A DNA stretch of 64,000 nt from Tyto alba (taxonomy: Eukaryota; Chordata; Aves; Strigiformes; Tytonidae), in assembly GCF_018691265.1 (NCBI RefSeq), contig NW_024881313.1, forward strand, positions 10,802,501 through 10,866,500, written 5' to 3'. Below, piece after piece: positions 1 through 12,600 of this stretch; position 1 is the first letter of the stretch; the number at the start of each line of letters is the position of its first letter. Made by a program: the position numbers and the translations under genes. The notes under the pieces were generated by a model. The model saw only the letters and a program-made list of their open reading frames with translations. It had not been told where the DNA came from and searched no databases.

Positions 1-587
1 TTAGAGAACATTTATTCAAGACACCAGTTTTGCTGCAAGGAGTCTGAGATCAGATGAGTGATGCTAAGAAAACACATAGGATTCTGGAGAATCCATTTTT
101 CTGAAGAACAACAGAAATAAGGTGACAAATGTAGAACTATGATCTTCATGAAGGTAGAAACATATGAGCTATTTATGTGCACAAAACAAAGCACAGAAAA
201 ACACAGTTTGTTCTTTTTGACAGAGTGAATAAGAGACAATTCATTTGTGAAGAGCAAATACATGGCTTACACAGGATTATTGCTGCTATGACTCTAGAAG
301 TAAGAATAAAACATCTAGATAGAGCATGGGTAGTAAAATAATATGGAAATCTGAGCCAGCCCACGTTCCCTGTGCTGTCTCTAAAACCTGTTTCCAAATG
401 ATAGTATGCTTGCAGAGTTCTTGCCAAGTCCCAAATGATCCCAAAACCTTTGGGACATGGTGATAAAAATGGGTACTTTCTTTCTATATAGTCATATATA
501 GGAGGGAAAATGTCCTACTCTCCCCTGAGCTTTCAAAACTAGGAAAGAGTTGAAACAAACTGTAAATATAAAAGGTCACTTTTCACA
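1..587. other. AT-rich noncoding stretch
   Basis: Short frames on the minus strand here are stop-limited chance frames with no recognisable domain. The last part, from about 540, may be the very degraded upstream continuation of the LINE fragment that begins at 588, but I cannot align it. Nothing else is supported. Confidence 0.6.
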
Positions 588-838
588 TTAGAGAGAGGTC
601 ACCTCTGGAATTCCACAAGCATCTATGCTAAGATCCATTCTGTTCAACACACTCATAGGTAACACAATGAATGAAGAGAAGACCATGTATATTGGCAATG
701 CAAATACATTAATACAACAGAAGAGAGCATGAAGAATTGAGGAAGGACCTCACAGCAGTAAGTGACATAATGGAGGACGACATTCAGTAAAGATAAAGGT
801 CCAATTAATAAGACACATGGGGAACATAAAAAATAAAT
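588..838 (+). mobile_element. Ancient CR1/L3-like LINE, reverse-transcriptase fragment
   Basis: Read from base 592, the frame gives REVTSGIPQASMLRSILFN, which corresponds to the VTSGVPQGSVLGPVLFN block of CR1-clade LINE reverse transcriptases (family knowledge). About 15 residues further on, the catalytic F-A-D-D position has decayed to a G-N-A-N reading, and a stop follows near 730. After a frame change, K-D-L-T-A-V-S-D at about 741-765 matches the next conserved block (KDL..LSDW), and 780-830 matches the usual nucleotide pattern ending in CACATGGGG. It is a dead fossil fragment with at least one frameshift and several stops. Order of blocks and strand are consistent across 250 bases, so chance is unlikely. 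The exact subfamily (CR1, L3 or similar) is not determined. Confidence 0.7.
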
Positions 839-2884
839 CTTTTCAGTCACGTCTGAATGGAAAGGGGAGCAGACCTTCCAAGAGTAGTCTGCCCCAGTTC
901 CTGTTGCCTCTTCTCAACCTCAGGAGGAGAAGCAAGCCCATGGGTTCAGGATGCTTCCCTTCAGCACGAGCCTCCATCCCATCTCCTTCCCTGCCTCAGA
1001 CTCTGACTTCTGCCCCTCTGACTTCTTGTGCTGGTGAGCCTAGTTGCAATATGTCACATCTGCATTCCTGTGCTGTGCCTCAATCTGGATATTACTATGT
1101 AAGTGTGCCATGGAAAATTCACTCTCTCAGGGATGCTCATAATCTGAAAGGTCCTGAGTTTCGTAAATGAAACTGAAGTCCAAAAACCAGATGACAGGGT
1201 CGTGACAGTACAATAATTGTCTTTCTAAGGTGGCCAATCACTGGACTAACCTGGTTTGCTTTTCCCAGATGAGTTAACGTTTTCAGTAAGTGTGGATTAT
1301 GTGAATTGCAGAGATGAATGGGATTTAATTCACTCTGTGGTTTATAAAGCCACAGGAGTCTTGTACTGTGATTCAAAGTTATAAAAAAAAAAAGAAAGCT
1401 GTGATCAGAATTTGATGTAAATAACAAAACTTTAAGACTTTAAGACACAGCTATAAACTTGAGTGGGGTGACATATTTTTGTCTTCTGCCCATGGAGGTT
1501 TAAATCTACAAGAGCAAAAGTAGGAAGTGCAAACACTGCAGAACCAGAAATAATATTCCAGTGACTAGGCTATAAAAATAATAAATTACAATATTCTGTT
1601 CATAGCATGCATTCACAAAAATAAAATAATTTGAAATATCAGCTTTTACCATTTGTTAGAAATGTATACACTCAAACAAAAATCTAAATCTGTAACATGG
1701 ATAAGAAAGGGAATATCTGCACACGATATTCATAACCAATTCTCTATTCAGTAAAAAAAAGGAATAATATTACACTGGCAGAAAGGTATGTTAGGTAAAT
1801 GAACATAGTTATCTCAAAGTTATATCTCAAGTTCTGTACCATAGTTAATATCTCAAAATACTAGTGTGCAGATCTGTACTGCTATCATAATTATCTTGCA
1901 TGACTGCTAATATGACTACCATCTTCCTCAGTGTTTTCTTAGGCTTTTTCTCATTTTTTCTCACAACCTTTTACCATACCTTTAATGTTTATAAATGCAA
2001 ACATTTTTTATGGCTCTTTAGATTATTGTCTTTAGCCACAACACTGAAAACCTTCATTGACTCAGCTGTTTACTCCTGTGCAATTTACACTCTTCACAAT
2101 AATTTCCATGAACAAGGATATGTTTCTTTTTTTTTCTTTGGGTTTATCTCCATACTCAGCATCTACTTTTACCAGTTTCTGATTCCTATTTCCAACCTAC
2201 TTTATTTCATAAAGCAAATTACTTTGAATAAATAATTTATTCAAGATCAGTCTTTTCTTCCTGTTGCAAAATATCCATGAGGTAATTACAGCTTTAATTT
2301 ATTTGGTTTTGAAAATATTTCTTAATTTTGTATGAAGAATTTTAACCCTATGACACACTTAGGCAAGAACGTTGTCAGTATTTTAAGTTTGATATTGATG
2401 GTTTACAGCCAGACAAATGTAGGAGTGTGAACCAAAAGTAAAGTATCCTGCCAGGTAGAATAGTAACTAACTGGGGTAAAATTCTGTTTCATTTAAGCTA
2501 ATGACGAGACCAAAATTTTGGGGACCAAATTTACATTGTTTGTCCTTTGCAGAAGGAATGAAATATATATGCTACTTTATTAAGATAGATAATGTGATCA
2601 TAACAACATGGTGATAAAAGAAAGCTGAGTACCAATTTCAACTCTTTTATAACACTGAACAAACTGCAAAAAAGAAAAAAAAAATATATATATTCAAAAA
2701 TTAATTCCAAATAATTACTGGATTGGAGTTTTATTTCTTCATAAGGTATGCTTTGTGCTGGAGTTAGAACTCTTTGAGTTGGAGCTCATGACTTTTCTTT
2801 TATGGTGAGATCCCTAGAGAAGTCCAAAAACATGTTCGACTTCAAATATCTAGATTTTCTGTTAATCTAAAGGAGAACACTACT

Positions 2885-2886
<2 letters not shown>
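839..2886. other. Noncoding spacer
   Basis: The stretch contains one open frame of 117 codons (817-1170) and one of 111 codons (1900-2235). The first begins inside the LINE fossil and is of mixed composition. The second is rich in Phe, Leu and Tyr, as expected for random translation of T-rich DNA. Neither shows a domain, a plausible initiation context or exon-like boundaries. No repeat family was recognised. Confidence 0.6.

Positions 2887-2915
<29 letters not shown>
2887..2915. repeat. Homopolymer T29
   Basis: An uninterrupted run of 29 T residues, followed by CCCC and a second shorter T run. It could be the poly(A) tail of a minus-strand retroposed sequence, but the neighbouring DNA was not recognised as one. 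Confidence 0.9.
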
Positions 2916-3636
2916 CCCCACTTCTTTTTTTTGTTAATATTATTTTAAGTAGTAGAAAACTCAGGGTAACTAGGAAAGACAGAAATAGTAAAAGCTTTAT
3001 AAAGAAATCTCTGCCAAAATCTTTCCTTGATTACTTTGTCCCTGCATGGAAAGTCCTTTACAGCTTGGTTTCAGTCAACTTGGTGGCTTTTTGATTTGCA
3101 GCAAACTGCACGGTATTCTGTGATCCCTGGGAACTTATTGTTTCTGCCACCTCTGAAGCCAGCACTGTTTCATCATTGCTTCTCTCAGCAATCTTCAACT
3201 CTCTCCTCGAGATGCAAAGCCTGTGTCCTTGCTGTGACTCTCTCCTGCCTGCCACATCCTCTCATCCAGAAATTTCCATCCTGAGCAGACCCAGTTACTC
3301 CTGGAGACAGGAAGAATCTTTTCACCTAACCCATCATGGTTTCTCTTTCCTCCCCATGACTTACACCTACTCAGTTTGCTTCTCTTTTCCCAGAGACCAG
3401 TCTCTGATGATGCCCTGGATCTGTCTTATCTACCTGTCTCTTTTAGAGCTTCCTGCTGAGTTTGTCTGAGCAGTGCTGGAGCTACAAACACAGCTGCCTT
3501 AAGCACATGGAAGCTTCCAGACACTGGAGGAGGTAAAATTGCTGTGCAGGGAAAGGGTAATTCTTCTTTTAGAACACTAAAATAGGGACAAGGTAGATAA
3601 ATGACTAGAAAAGGAAAAGGGCAAGACAAGATCATG

Positions 3637-3681
3637 GTCCCTTTCATACAAGACACTAGTACAAGTCCCTTTCATACAAGA
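3637..3681. repeat. Short direct repeat, 17-base unit, period 28
   Basis: The unit GTCCCTTTCATACAAGA occurs at 3637-3653 and again at 3665-3681. This is a small local duplication of the kind produced by replication slippage or break repair. Confidence 0.9.
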
Positions 3682-4055
3682 ACACCCAAATCTTTACAGA
3701 AGTGCAAATATAGTTTCACTAACTATGAATCAGGAGAGGAAAATGAAGTCCATCAGATGCTGTAGTGTTAGACGTTTAGGAAAATCTACTAGGTGGGTTT
3801 CTGTAAGCCTTAAAAATATATTAATATATATTAATTTGTCTACCCCAAATATTTGTTTTGAGTTTTTAGTCAACTCCAAACACCCAATAGGGTCAAAAAC
3901 TGCTTAGAATATCAGTGTTTATTTGAGGACTTAAGGGATCATTCTGTCACTGAGCCACACATGTGCAGCATCACTTTAATGAGCCTATCAAAGGATGCAT
4001 AAGTGTGGTTTTACATGGGTGTCAGTCAGATCACTGGTGCATTGGGTCACATCGA

Positions 4056-4087
4056 GTCTGAGCTTAATGAGGTCTGAGCTTAATGTG
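4056..4087. repeat. Tandem 16-base duplication
   Basis: GTCTGAGCTTAATGAG at 4056-4071 is followed directly by a copy differing only near its end (4072-4087). A local tandem duplication with no recognised family. Confidence 0.85.
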
Positions 4088-7000
4088 ATCTAGTGAAGAC
4101 CAGCTAAATGAGTTCCATATGTAGTGGCAAGAGTCAACAGCTATTACTAAAATAGTAACTCTGTTGTTCCAGAAGCAAACAACCCCTCAAGAGTCAGGGA
4201 GAGATACTAAGTATTTTGGCAGCATTAAATTCCTAAGGACTACTCTCAATCAATAAATTCACAAAAAGTACACACCTCATTAGATTCCATACAGATTGCA
4301 AAGCTAGCTATAATGTAAAAACAGGCAGACAGTCTGTCTCAATATTATTACAGGAAGGCTTGGTTAAATTAATAGCTTCTCATTGATTAAAAAATCTTGC
4401 ATTTTACATGTTCTTAAGTTGGTTCCCACCATTACCTTTCAATAACAGAATACGAGTCTTTGGAGAAATGTGGTTATATTGAACTACTATATTGAAATGC
4501 AAAGGTAGGAAAAATAAGTTGTTTACATTAGCCTATCATTGTTTCCTGTCATAAAGTTCTGTCCACTTGAAAGAAAAAGACAATCCCATCAACGTGTCCT
4601 AACTGTTTGCTCTTTTTAATTTTTATCTAACATTCCTAGGCTGTTAAAATATAGTTAGTTTGGAACAGTCACTGAGCATAACTCCACCAAATCTTTTCAG
4701 TCACAACTGCAAGTGAAAAATCTTTATGTCCATGTAGCATTTGCCACTGCATACAACTATCAGCTTTTGATCATTTTTATTTACTGTACTAAATCCAGCT
4801 AAGAATAATAGCACAATTTGTGATCTACTAAATTGCTTTTGAAATCATCCTAAGGGCCCAAGTTATGATCTTGATTGCACAGAGTACTTTGATAGGGTGA
4901 GTTCTTTGATGCCAGTCATATTATGAACACTCCATCAAAAGCTGTTCTGAGAGTTTCTGCAGAAACCTGTTCAAATGTATTTCATTGGCACACAATGTTG
5001 GAAGACTTTTCTCAGTGCCACAAGATCATCTAGGCTGAAGTACAAGCCCACAGCATCTTTTTCTTAACGTAAGGTGTTGTGATTGATTGCCCTTGTTCTT
5101 TTGTACTTGTGCAAACTCGATCTGCCCCACAACCATTCTTATGGGTCAAGTGTTCTGCCAGTCAAACAGCAAAGGAGGGATCAGATCTCCAAGTATGCCA
5201 ATATGCTAAGAGCTGTATTTCAAGAATAATGTTACTTTTTGTTTTATTTCAATACATACGTCATCTTCTCCTTTTTCAGCAGAAACACTGAATCAAGCAG
5301 TATGTTGGGTGCATGGCAAACAAACGGAAGCTTCCTGAGCTCCTGTGGTGTGACTAGGGTATTGGGGTGTGGAAGGGAACAGACAAGAAGGTTGACTTTA
5401 TGGGGGCAGGACAGCTGGATGACTTTTTTGTATCTCAGACTTTGGGATATCACTTACAATAGTGCTGTCAAACACTGATTTTGTATACTTTGGGGTTTAG
5501 ACCATTTTAGGGATTTATTATTATACCAGTTGAAGTGGCTGGCTGCAGGTTTGGTGAGAAGAGACAGTAAGGTAGTAAACTAACACAGAACCACTGCTAG
5601 CTGCTCCTTGGATTCCTTATCTGCACAGTTCATGTAACTAGTCTTTGAAAATATAAACTTCAGCATCATCTAGAGATGGTCCATGCTTTTGTCAGTGGAG
5701 CCTTCATTATAATAATGTCCAATAGATTAATTTCTCATTGGAAAAAGACAAGCCCCTATGTTAATTCAGTCCATTTTGTCATCTAGTAACTCAGCTTTTG
5801 ATACATCATGTCATTTTGTAAAACTCTTCAGGGAAACACTCTCTCTTTATGTTGAGTCACTATCCTATTTCTCTCTGTCAACCACAGTGGTGGGCACACT
5901 GTGGAAGTGAGTCTTTTCTAAGTTACAGGGGACAAGATACATGTCCACTTCCAGCTACTCACCTCCTTGGCTGTGTTTGCTGACTCTTCTCTTTTCCTTC
6001 CTCTGTTTTTAATTCATCAGAGTCCTGCAGTGTAATGAAAAGATGTTGCTTGGTTCTCAATGAATTCTGTGGAAGTACCAAAGGGAAAGAGTAAGCATCT
6101 ATATTTGGAATAAACACCAACTATTATTAGACAGAGTTTTTGGAAGTAGTTGTAATTTATCTGCTATCAGGAGCAGTAGAAAACCATATGGATGATAAAA
6201 AACATAACCAGGGCAAGGTCCTTCCTGTGTCTGTTGACAACTAATATGCACCAGGAGGGCAGTGCCATATGTTTGCATGTACATTACCGCAGGGGGCAGT
6301 GACATATGTTCACACGTATGTCACCTCTCTGGCCTGCTGTCATAAGACTATTTCCCAAGGGGCATGTTCCCTTGAAAAACAGAAACAAAACCCACAAATG
6401 TGAGTCTCCTACATTCTCTTTGTCAGCAGATTCTGTAAGACTAGCATTGCTGCATTGGCGAGAAATCAGAACAGCTGCCTCAAAACAACAAAACTCTCCA
6501 ATATCCCTTCAAGGTATTGAATGGCAAAGAAGGAAAATACAGCCACCCCACTGGCACAGTCACACCTGCTAGAACAGTCATACCTGCTGAAATACCAGAC
6601 CCGCCAAAAACCTTGAGGATGGCAAACACTTGCTCCTCCCAAAATATTTCATGGGCTGTCCTTCACTTCCTTACAGGCCGGACCCAGCTTCACATCAAAT
6701 CATAAGCAGCTCTTGGATGGATTAAAAAAAAAGTTTTACTATAGAGGAGTTTCAAAGGGAGAGAGAATCAAAAAGTGTTCTTCATGTTACTTTCTGCTGT
6801 AGTTTTTGTGGGTTAGAGATGAACAGTACTATTAAATTATCTTGACCATTCCCCTGCCAGTGCAAAATTATTCCATGCAATGTAATTTCTAGTGTTTTGT
6901 TCATTCCATTTAGTACTAATCCAAGCAGATAGCCTTTCTGTTGTATCTCTTGGGAGACCATTTATCACTCAATCCACTTATTCCACTATTAGGTAGATTT

Positions 7001-7328
7001 TTTTCTGAAATTTGCAGTGTATTTTTCTTTGCCCAATTTCCTTCCTCTCTTTAATTATCCCTTTTGGTGCAAATATAGCTCATCTTTATATATTTGCATT
7101 CTCTCAGAGGTCATTGAGTCTGGTGAACAGAGAAGGAATGCAAACTGCAGTGTGAAATTTGCTTCTAGAAAAGGGTAACCTGCAGGATATTTTGTGTGGT
7201 CTCAGATGACTACAAAACATTTTGTGTGGCTTTGTGGATGTGTATCTTAACTAAGACTTATTTGTTCTAGGTCTGTTACATATTTAGACTTGAATGCTAG
7301 CAACCATTCCAGGTACTCCCCATGAAAG

Positions 7329-7401
7329 TTTTAATAGGAACATACAAATGTTGAATATTCCTATTAAAAATAGGAACATACAATGCTGAATGTCTTCCAT
7401 T
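7329..7401. repeat. Imperfect tandem duplication, about 37-base unit
   Basis: Bases 7329-7365 and 7366-7401 are head-to-tail copies. Both contain AATAGGAACATACAA and a TG(T/C)TGAAT block in the same relative place. The copies have diverged by several substitutions and a one-base length difference, so the duplication is not recent. The junction also carries a short inverted repeat around ATTCCTATT and AATAGGAA. Confidence 0.85.
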
Positions 7402-7699
7402 AGGGTGTTAAGCAATATGACTAATGTCTGAAATATGCTACATACTCTGGAAAAATTTTGCTTTGTGTATGGAAAAACAAAACAAATGTACTGGCATGTG
7501 GAAAAAATAGAATCAGTGATACATCCCTCACTGTTGAATGGAGCTGGCTGGAAAACAAGTATTCTGTTTTGTGAAAATGTCAAGGTTTTAGAACTTGTGT
7601 TCATCCTGCATTAGAACAAAGCTTAAAAAAATAGCAAAAAGAAAATCCACCTTGTGGGTAAGACAATTCTGTACATTGTCTTGGAAGTGGGAGACACAG

Positions 7700-7798
7700 A
7701 TGAAATGATGTCCCTCCTCATTGCAGAAAGGATTGGACTAGATGACCTTTAGAGGTCCCTTCCAACCTAAACCATTCTATGACTCCATGATTCTATGA
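7700..7798 (+). mobile_element. CR1 LINE, 3'-terminal fragment (avian type)
   Basis: The stretch reads through GGATTGGACTAGATGACC, AGAGGTCCCTTCCAACCTAA and then the terminal CATTCTATGACTCCATGATTCTATGA. This is the canonical 3' end of avian CR1 retroposons, including the short ATTCTATG tail that replaces a poly(A) tail in this family. The 5' end is truncated at about 7700, where recognisable similarity stops; CR1 copies are typically 5'-truncated on insertion. Only 3' untranslated sequence is present and no coding part remains. This is the clearest single indicator of a bird genome in the window. Confidence 0.93.
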
Positions 7799-9389
7799 AA
7801 AGTCTATATATTAGCTACCAAAGTCTTAAAGTGAAGTATACCGTGGCATCCCATCAGTTTGTTGGTTTTTTTAAGTTCTAGTCTGAGATACGGGCTCTGG
7901 GAAAGCATGGTGGAATTGGAACAACCTGTCCTGGGGTCAGTCTGCTCCAGAGGATCTTACCTCCCTTCCCAAATGTCAGCAACACAAACAGAATAAAGAA
8001 AGAGCTCAGTCCTCAGTATATATTTAGAAAGGTCATGTTTTATACAGTCTAAAGGTGGATCACATGTTAACTATTTGAATATACTGATTAGTAGGGATAC
8101 CTTATTTTATTGGTTTTCTAGCACATTTTTGTAACTTTTATCCTAGGCATCATCTAGCTAACTGAAACATAGAATAGAAGAATTACAGTCTGATGTTTAA
8201 TTTCTCTGATGAAAATTTTAGCTATAAAACAGTTTCTAGTCTTTGAACATTTTTATTTCTGTTTAACAGAAATAAAAAAGAAAAATTTGAGTTTCTAGTG
8301 AAAAACAAATTGCTCCTAAAAATATGCTATTCCACATCAACAGGGGAGCTAATGTTAACATGAAATTATTTGAAAGTTGAAAGAATACTTAAGCATGGAC
8401 TTTATTGTAATCAAAGGATAAATTACATCAAATTCAAAGGCAGTTTTATTGATAACTTCTGGGCCAGAAGTTTACATTTTGATTTGAATGGGACATCTTG
8501 GCTGTTTGAAGCTTATGCTTTTAAAGACTGATTAATCAGTACCCAGGTAGTTCATTTAATCTATCTCTCTAATCACAAAGGTAAAATACTTTTTTAAAGT
8601 CAGAATAAGCTGTTCTATATTCTGTTACTTGTATGTATCTATACCCATTACTTGCAATCAATTTTAAGTTAAAAAAGGAGAAATAAATCTGTCTGTTAGT
8701 GATTTCCAGTCTATAGTCGGTGAAATCCTGAGGTCTCTGAATGTCGTCTAAAGGTCAATATAAAGCTTTTTTGGTTGCAAAAAGTAACGAAGAAAATCAA
8801 ATGTGATGCCACACTAGGCTACAGTTCAGGATAAAACTCTTCACTTCTACTGTACAACATACAGGGGCCTGCCAATTCATTAAGGTGCAGACTTTAAATC
8901 TGCATAATAACTCTTGCAAATTAAAATTTTTATATAATCTGAATCCAAACAATTCCAAAATTTATTCACTGGACTTCCTATTTTTTATGCTGAACTATTA
9001 TATTCAAACACTTTTAAGAGAACATAAATACACATGTTCAGAATAATTCATTAATCAAAAATATTTTACATATTTGGTGTAGTGCAAAGACTTTACTGAA
9101 TCTCTTTCGTTAAAGTGAAAACAAAACCAAAACTATAGGAAGACTTCAATAATCACAACAGAAATACATACCAAATAAGAATACAGAAAACATAAGCCAA
9201 GATGATGTTTCGTGGGGAAAGGAGACCTAAGGTGACTGGATATGGATATGTAACCACTAGCTAACAGTGTATGAAAAATGAAACATATTTAAGCAGCCTA
9301 ATTTTCTTTCTGATTTAATAGGATCCAATAAATGGAAACTGTATGGCCAGAATAATGAAAAGAGCACAAAATTTATCTCATTTTGTTGC
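7799..9389. other. AT-rich noncoding spacer
   Basis: No open frame of note and no recognised mobile element. It contains the perfect palindrome at 8250-8278, listed separately. Nothing else is supported. Confidence 0.6.
8250..8278. repeat. Perfect 14-bp-arm palindrome
   Basis: The arm TTTTTATTTCTGTT (8250-8263) and its exact reverse complement AACAGAAATAAAAA (8265-8278) are separated by one base. The arms could form a cruciform or, if transcribed, a tight hairpin. No known element family was recognised. Confidence 0.9.
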
Positions 9390-9690
9390 GTCCTCTCTGT
9401 GTTCTTTTGTCCTTTGATTGCACTGGTGGATAATATTATTTTGTTCCCAAGGAAATATGTCCCTTTGATTAGGTTGCAGATATTCTCTCATTTGTCACTG
9501 TTCTATCAAGCTATGCCATGTAACAGCAGGAACCCTTGATTATTTAATTGCTTGTAAGAACTCATTAAATCTTACTATCAATCATTGGACATATGGCAAA
9601 TATCACCCAATGGCATGAGAGGTTTTAACAGTGATCTGTCACTGGGGCATACCCTTTCTTTAGTAGCACAGGCCCTTTGTTTAGTTCTCT
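9390..9690. promoter_or_regulatory. Candidate conserved noncoding element
   Basis: This block has fewer homopolymers and more even composition than its flanks. It carries two CTTTGAT motifs in the same orientation (9412-9418 and 9463-9469), which fit the core of TCF/LEF binding sites, together with several ATTA/TAAT cores. Texture of this kind is typical of vertebrate conserved enhancers, but there is no alignment behind the call. It could equally be ordinary unique sequence. Confidence 0.25.
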
Positions 9691-12600
9691 GACCATAATA
9701 ATTTTTAATTAATATTGATTTGCAAAAGAGTGTTCATGCAGTGGCCTTAATCTATGGGTACAAGGATAACCTTCTAACAAGAATGTTTATAATTCCATAT
9801 AAATATCCAGAAACCCCATTAACAGAGTTTAATCTTTTTACAGTGTTTCATAGATGGTGTTAGTCTGATGATAATCTAATTTAATCTTCAGATTTTATAT
9901 GGCTCAGTAAGAAAAACATAGAGTAAGAAATCAATAGGCTTTGCATCAACACCTTGATGGGATGTTATGAAATATTTGTGATGATATGAAGGAAAAAGAC
10001 ATTTTTCAAAATACAGAATATTAAGTGTAACTAATAGAGGTAGCTACCTATGCAGTTACTTATTTTGTCTATAGCAAAAAGCAAGTCAAAAAATAGAAAA
10101 AAATCACACCGAAAAATGACTAATTTCATCACAGATCCTAAAGGTTTAGAAATTGTATATACACAGATGAATGGACTTAAAATAATGAAAAAATCTGACT
10201 ACTGCAAAAATCCTACCCTAGATATGTAGAGTCTAACATGAGCAAATTTTAGACTCTGCATTCTTTGAAATCAGAACTTAAGCTGTAGCTAATTTTACCT
10301 GAGGATGTTCAAACTGAGCAACGTTCTAAAGAGGAAAAAAATTTCAAAGGTGAAAGTTTACAGCAGTTTTCAGTGGAACTACTCTATATTTGCAATCATA
10401 AAAGTTACAGTTACATTTGAATCTCCTCTTGTGGTGATAACTCTTTTGCTCTACTGGACTCACAAACTTTTTACTATACTGTGTTCATTAGCATTACTTG
10501 AAGTTCTCAGGAAGAAAAAAACCAAACAAACAAACAAAAAAAAAAAACCAAACAAACAAACAAAAAAAATCCAAACTCAACCACAAAACCCTTCTTTAAT
10601 GAATGTATTCAACAAAACACTTGCCTCCGTCTTCCTTACTGTTGATATACTCTTATTTGGAGAGAAACCCATGATGTCTAAGCTATTACTCTGTAATAAC
10701 TTTGTATAAAATCCTTTTTCTTTTGATAATTTTGAGGGGAAAACATAAGAATTGATAAACAGAGCAAAGCAGAAACTGGAGGAATTCCTTCTCTGAGTCA
10801 GGCTTCTGTTCATATATGCTGCCTGTGAGGTATTATGTTCCCTACTTGATCTGTGGTTCTGTATCTTTTTAAGATGATATTGGTTTTACCATAGCAACAA
10901 TTTAGGTTTGGGAAGGATGGGTTAAATTCTAAAATGATATTTGTAGGTTCTTGGAAAAATTTTTGGATATGGATCACAGCTGGTGTCAATTTGGTTTGCG
11001 GTTTTGGTTCAGTGGGTGAGCACTACAAAAGAAGTGCAGATTTGAGTATCCATAAATAGTAAAGAGCCACAGACACTTTGCTTTAAAATAGAGTGGAAGA
11101 AAAGTAAAAAAGTAAGAAAGAGCAGCAGGACTTAATTATTTGAGATACGAATCTGCTTTTAGGTATGAAAATGATGAAGAAAAAAGGCAGAAAAAGAAAA
11201 GGGATTTTGGAGTTGGGTTTGTTTATTTTTTTGGTGTGTATTAGTATTTCAGGCAACATTTTCTTGTTTCATGAACTACTGTTTGTATACATTTCTGTAT
11301 ATTCATCCCTATTCTGGTAATAGCTGTATTTTACCTGACACATGTCCATCATTTATCTTATGATATGACATTTAAGTATTATATCATATTTTTTTGCAAT
11401 AAAAAATACCAGCTTTGCATTTTTATGAGGATTTATGTTGATACCCACATACTTTTGAACAATTATATTGATACATATTTTTAATCTTAATTTCTTAATG
11501 TTTCATCCTCTTCCAAAGAGGATAAATCTATGTCTAAATGACTGTATGCATATATGCAGTCTGAGAACAGATTATTCAGGTGTTTTGTGTTTTCTGTTAA
11601 AGTAAACGCTAATTCATTCATGTGGAGGCAGAACTCAATTCTGTAACAAAGGGAAAAACCTTCATGACAGTTATTCAGCTGCATATAATAAGTGCTTAAC
11701 ATCATTATAGCAGTATAAGGGATGTAAAAGAGTAATCTTCCTTTCCTGGAAAATGCCATAAGTCTGTCTTAAAATTTCTCTAAGCAGTACTACATATGAA
11801 AAACTATCCCAAGGAACAAACCAGGTACCATGGCTCATGACAGAGTTGTCTGGGAAATGTTTCAATGAATATATTTAATTTAATTACTGTTTTGTTTTGT
11901 AGCTTACATAAATACCTTGACAAAACATTACAGGTAGATAAATCACAATTTTTAGTGGTTTTATAAGCATTTCTTTACTAATTTTAGTCCTAATTCTTCC
12001 CAGTTTTCCACATTGTGCTACTGTTGAAGTCTTTATTGTGCTTTTTACTTCCATTTTGCTAACATTTACTAATTGTCTAATGTAAGATGATAATAAATAC
12101 AGATATTCTATTCAAAACTCTGAGCATACGAAGCTTATTTGTAATGTTTTCTCAGAATTCAGAGGAACTAAGAATTTCCACTGTGTTTCCCAAACCTATG
12201 CCTTTTTTTCCCTTGCTACACTTTCTATAATGTTGTTTTAGCTAACTGCACGTTCTGAATGTCAAAGGCCAGCAAATGAAATACTGTCTGGTATCATAAT
12301 ATTGTCACAGAAACAATAATGAATAAGCTTTGTTTTAAGTAGAAAAAAATCCCAGCACTACAGGTCTCAGGTATGGACTTGTCATCTCAAAATAATTGTT
12401 CATTATTTCTCAACAGTATTCCACTTATTGTATAGACATGGGTCCATCTGGTTTACTTCTGTATAAGATAGTGGAAAAGATCTTTGCCAACTGACTTCAG
12501 ATTATGCGAGCAAAGTACTGCATTAACTATTCAGAGCAACTGGAAACACCTTGCTTTCCCAATAAAATGTTTTAACTGAAGGACTTCACAGACAGTCTAT

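Larger units (their letters stand above)
2916..7328. other. Noncoding spacer with small tandem duplications
   Basis: Mostly AT-rich unique-looking DNA. The part at 3040-3560 is somewhat richer in GC with several overlapping frames (85 and 97 codons on plus, 65 and 76 on minus), but none has a recognisable domain. Small direct repeats are visible: 3637-3653 recurs at 3665-3681 (28-base period), and 4056-4071 recurs immediately at 4072-4087. Nothing else is supported. Confidence 0.55.

Noticed and set aside
817..1170. 117-codon plus-strand frame
   Set aside because: It begins inside a LINE fossil, has no domain and no initiation or splice context that stands out.
1900..2235. 111-codon hydrophobic frame that looks like a membrane protein
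   Set aside because: Phe, Leu and Tyr richness follows from T-rich DNA; no family resemblance and no upstream promoter features.
10305..10709. 134-codon frame with a lysine-rich middle
   Set aside because: The lysine/threonine/asparagine part is the translation of a (CAAA)n tract; the rest has no similarity.
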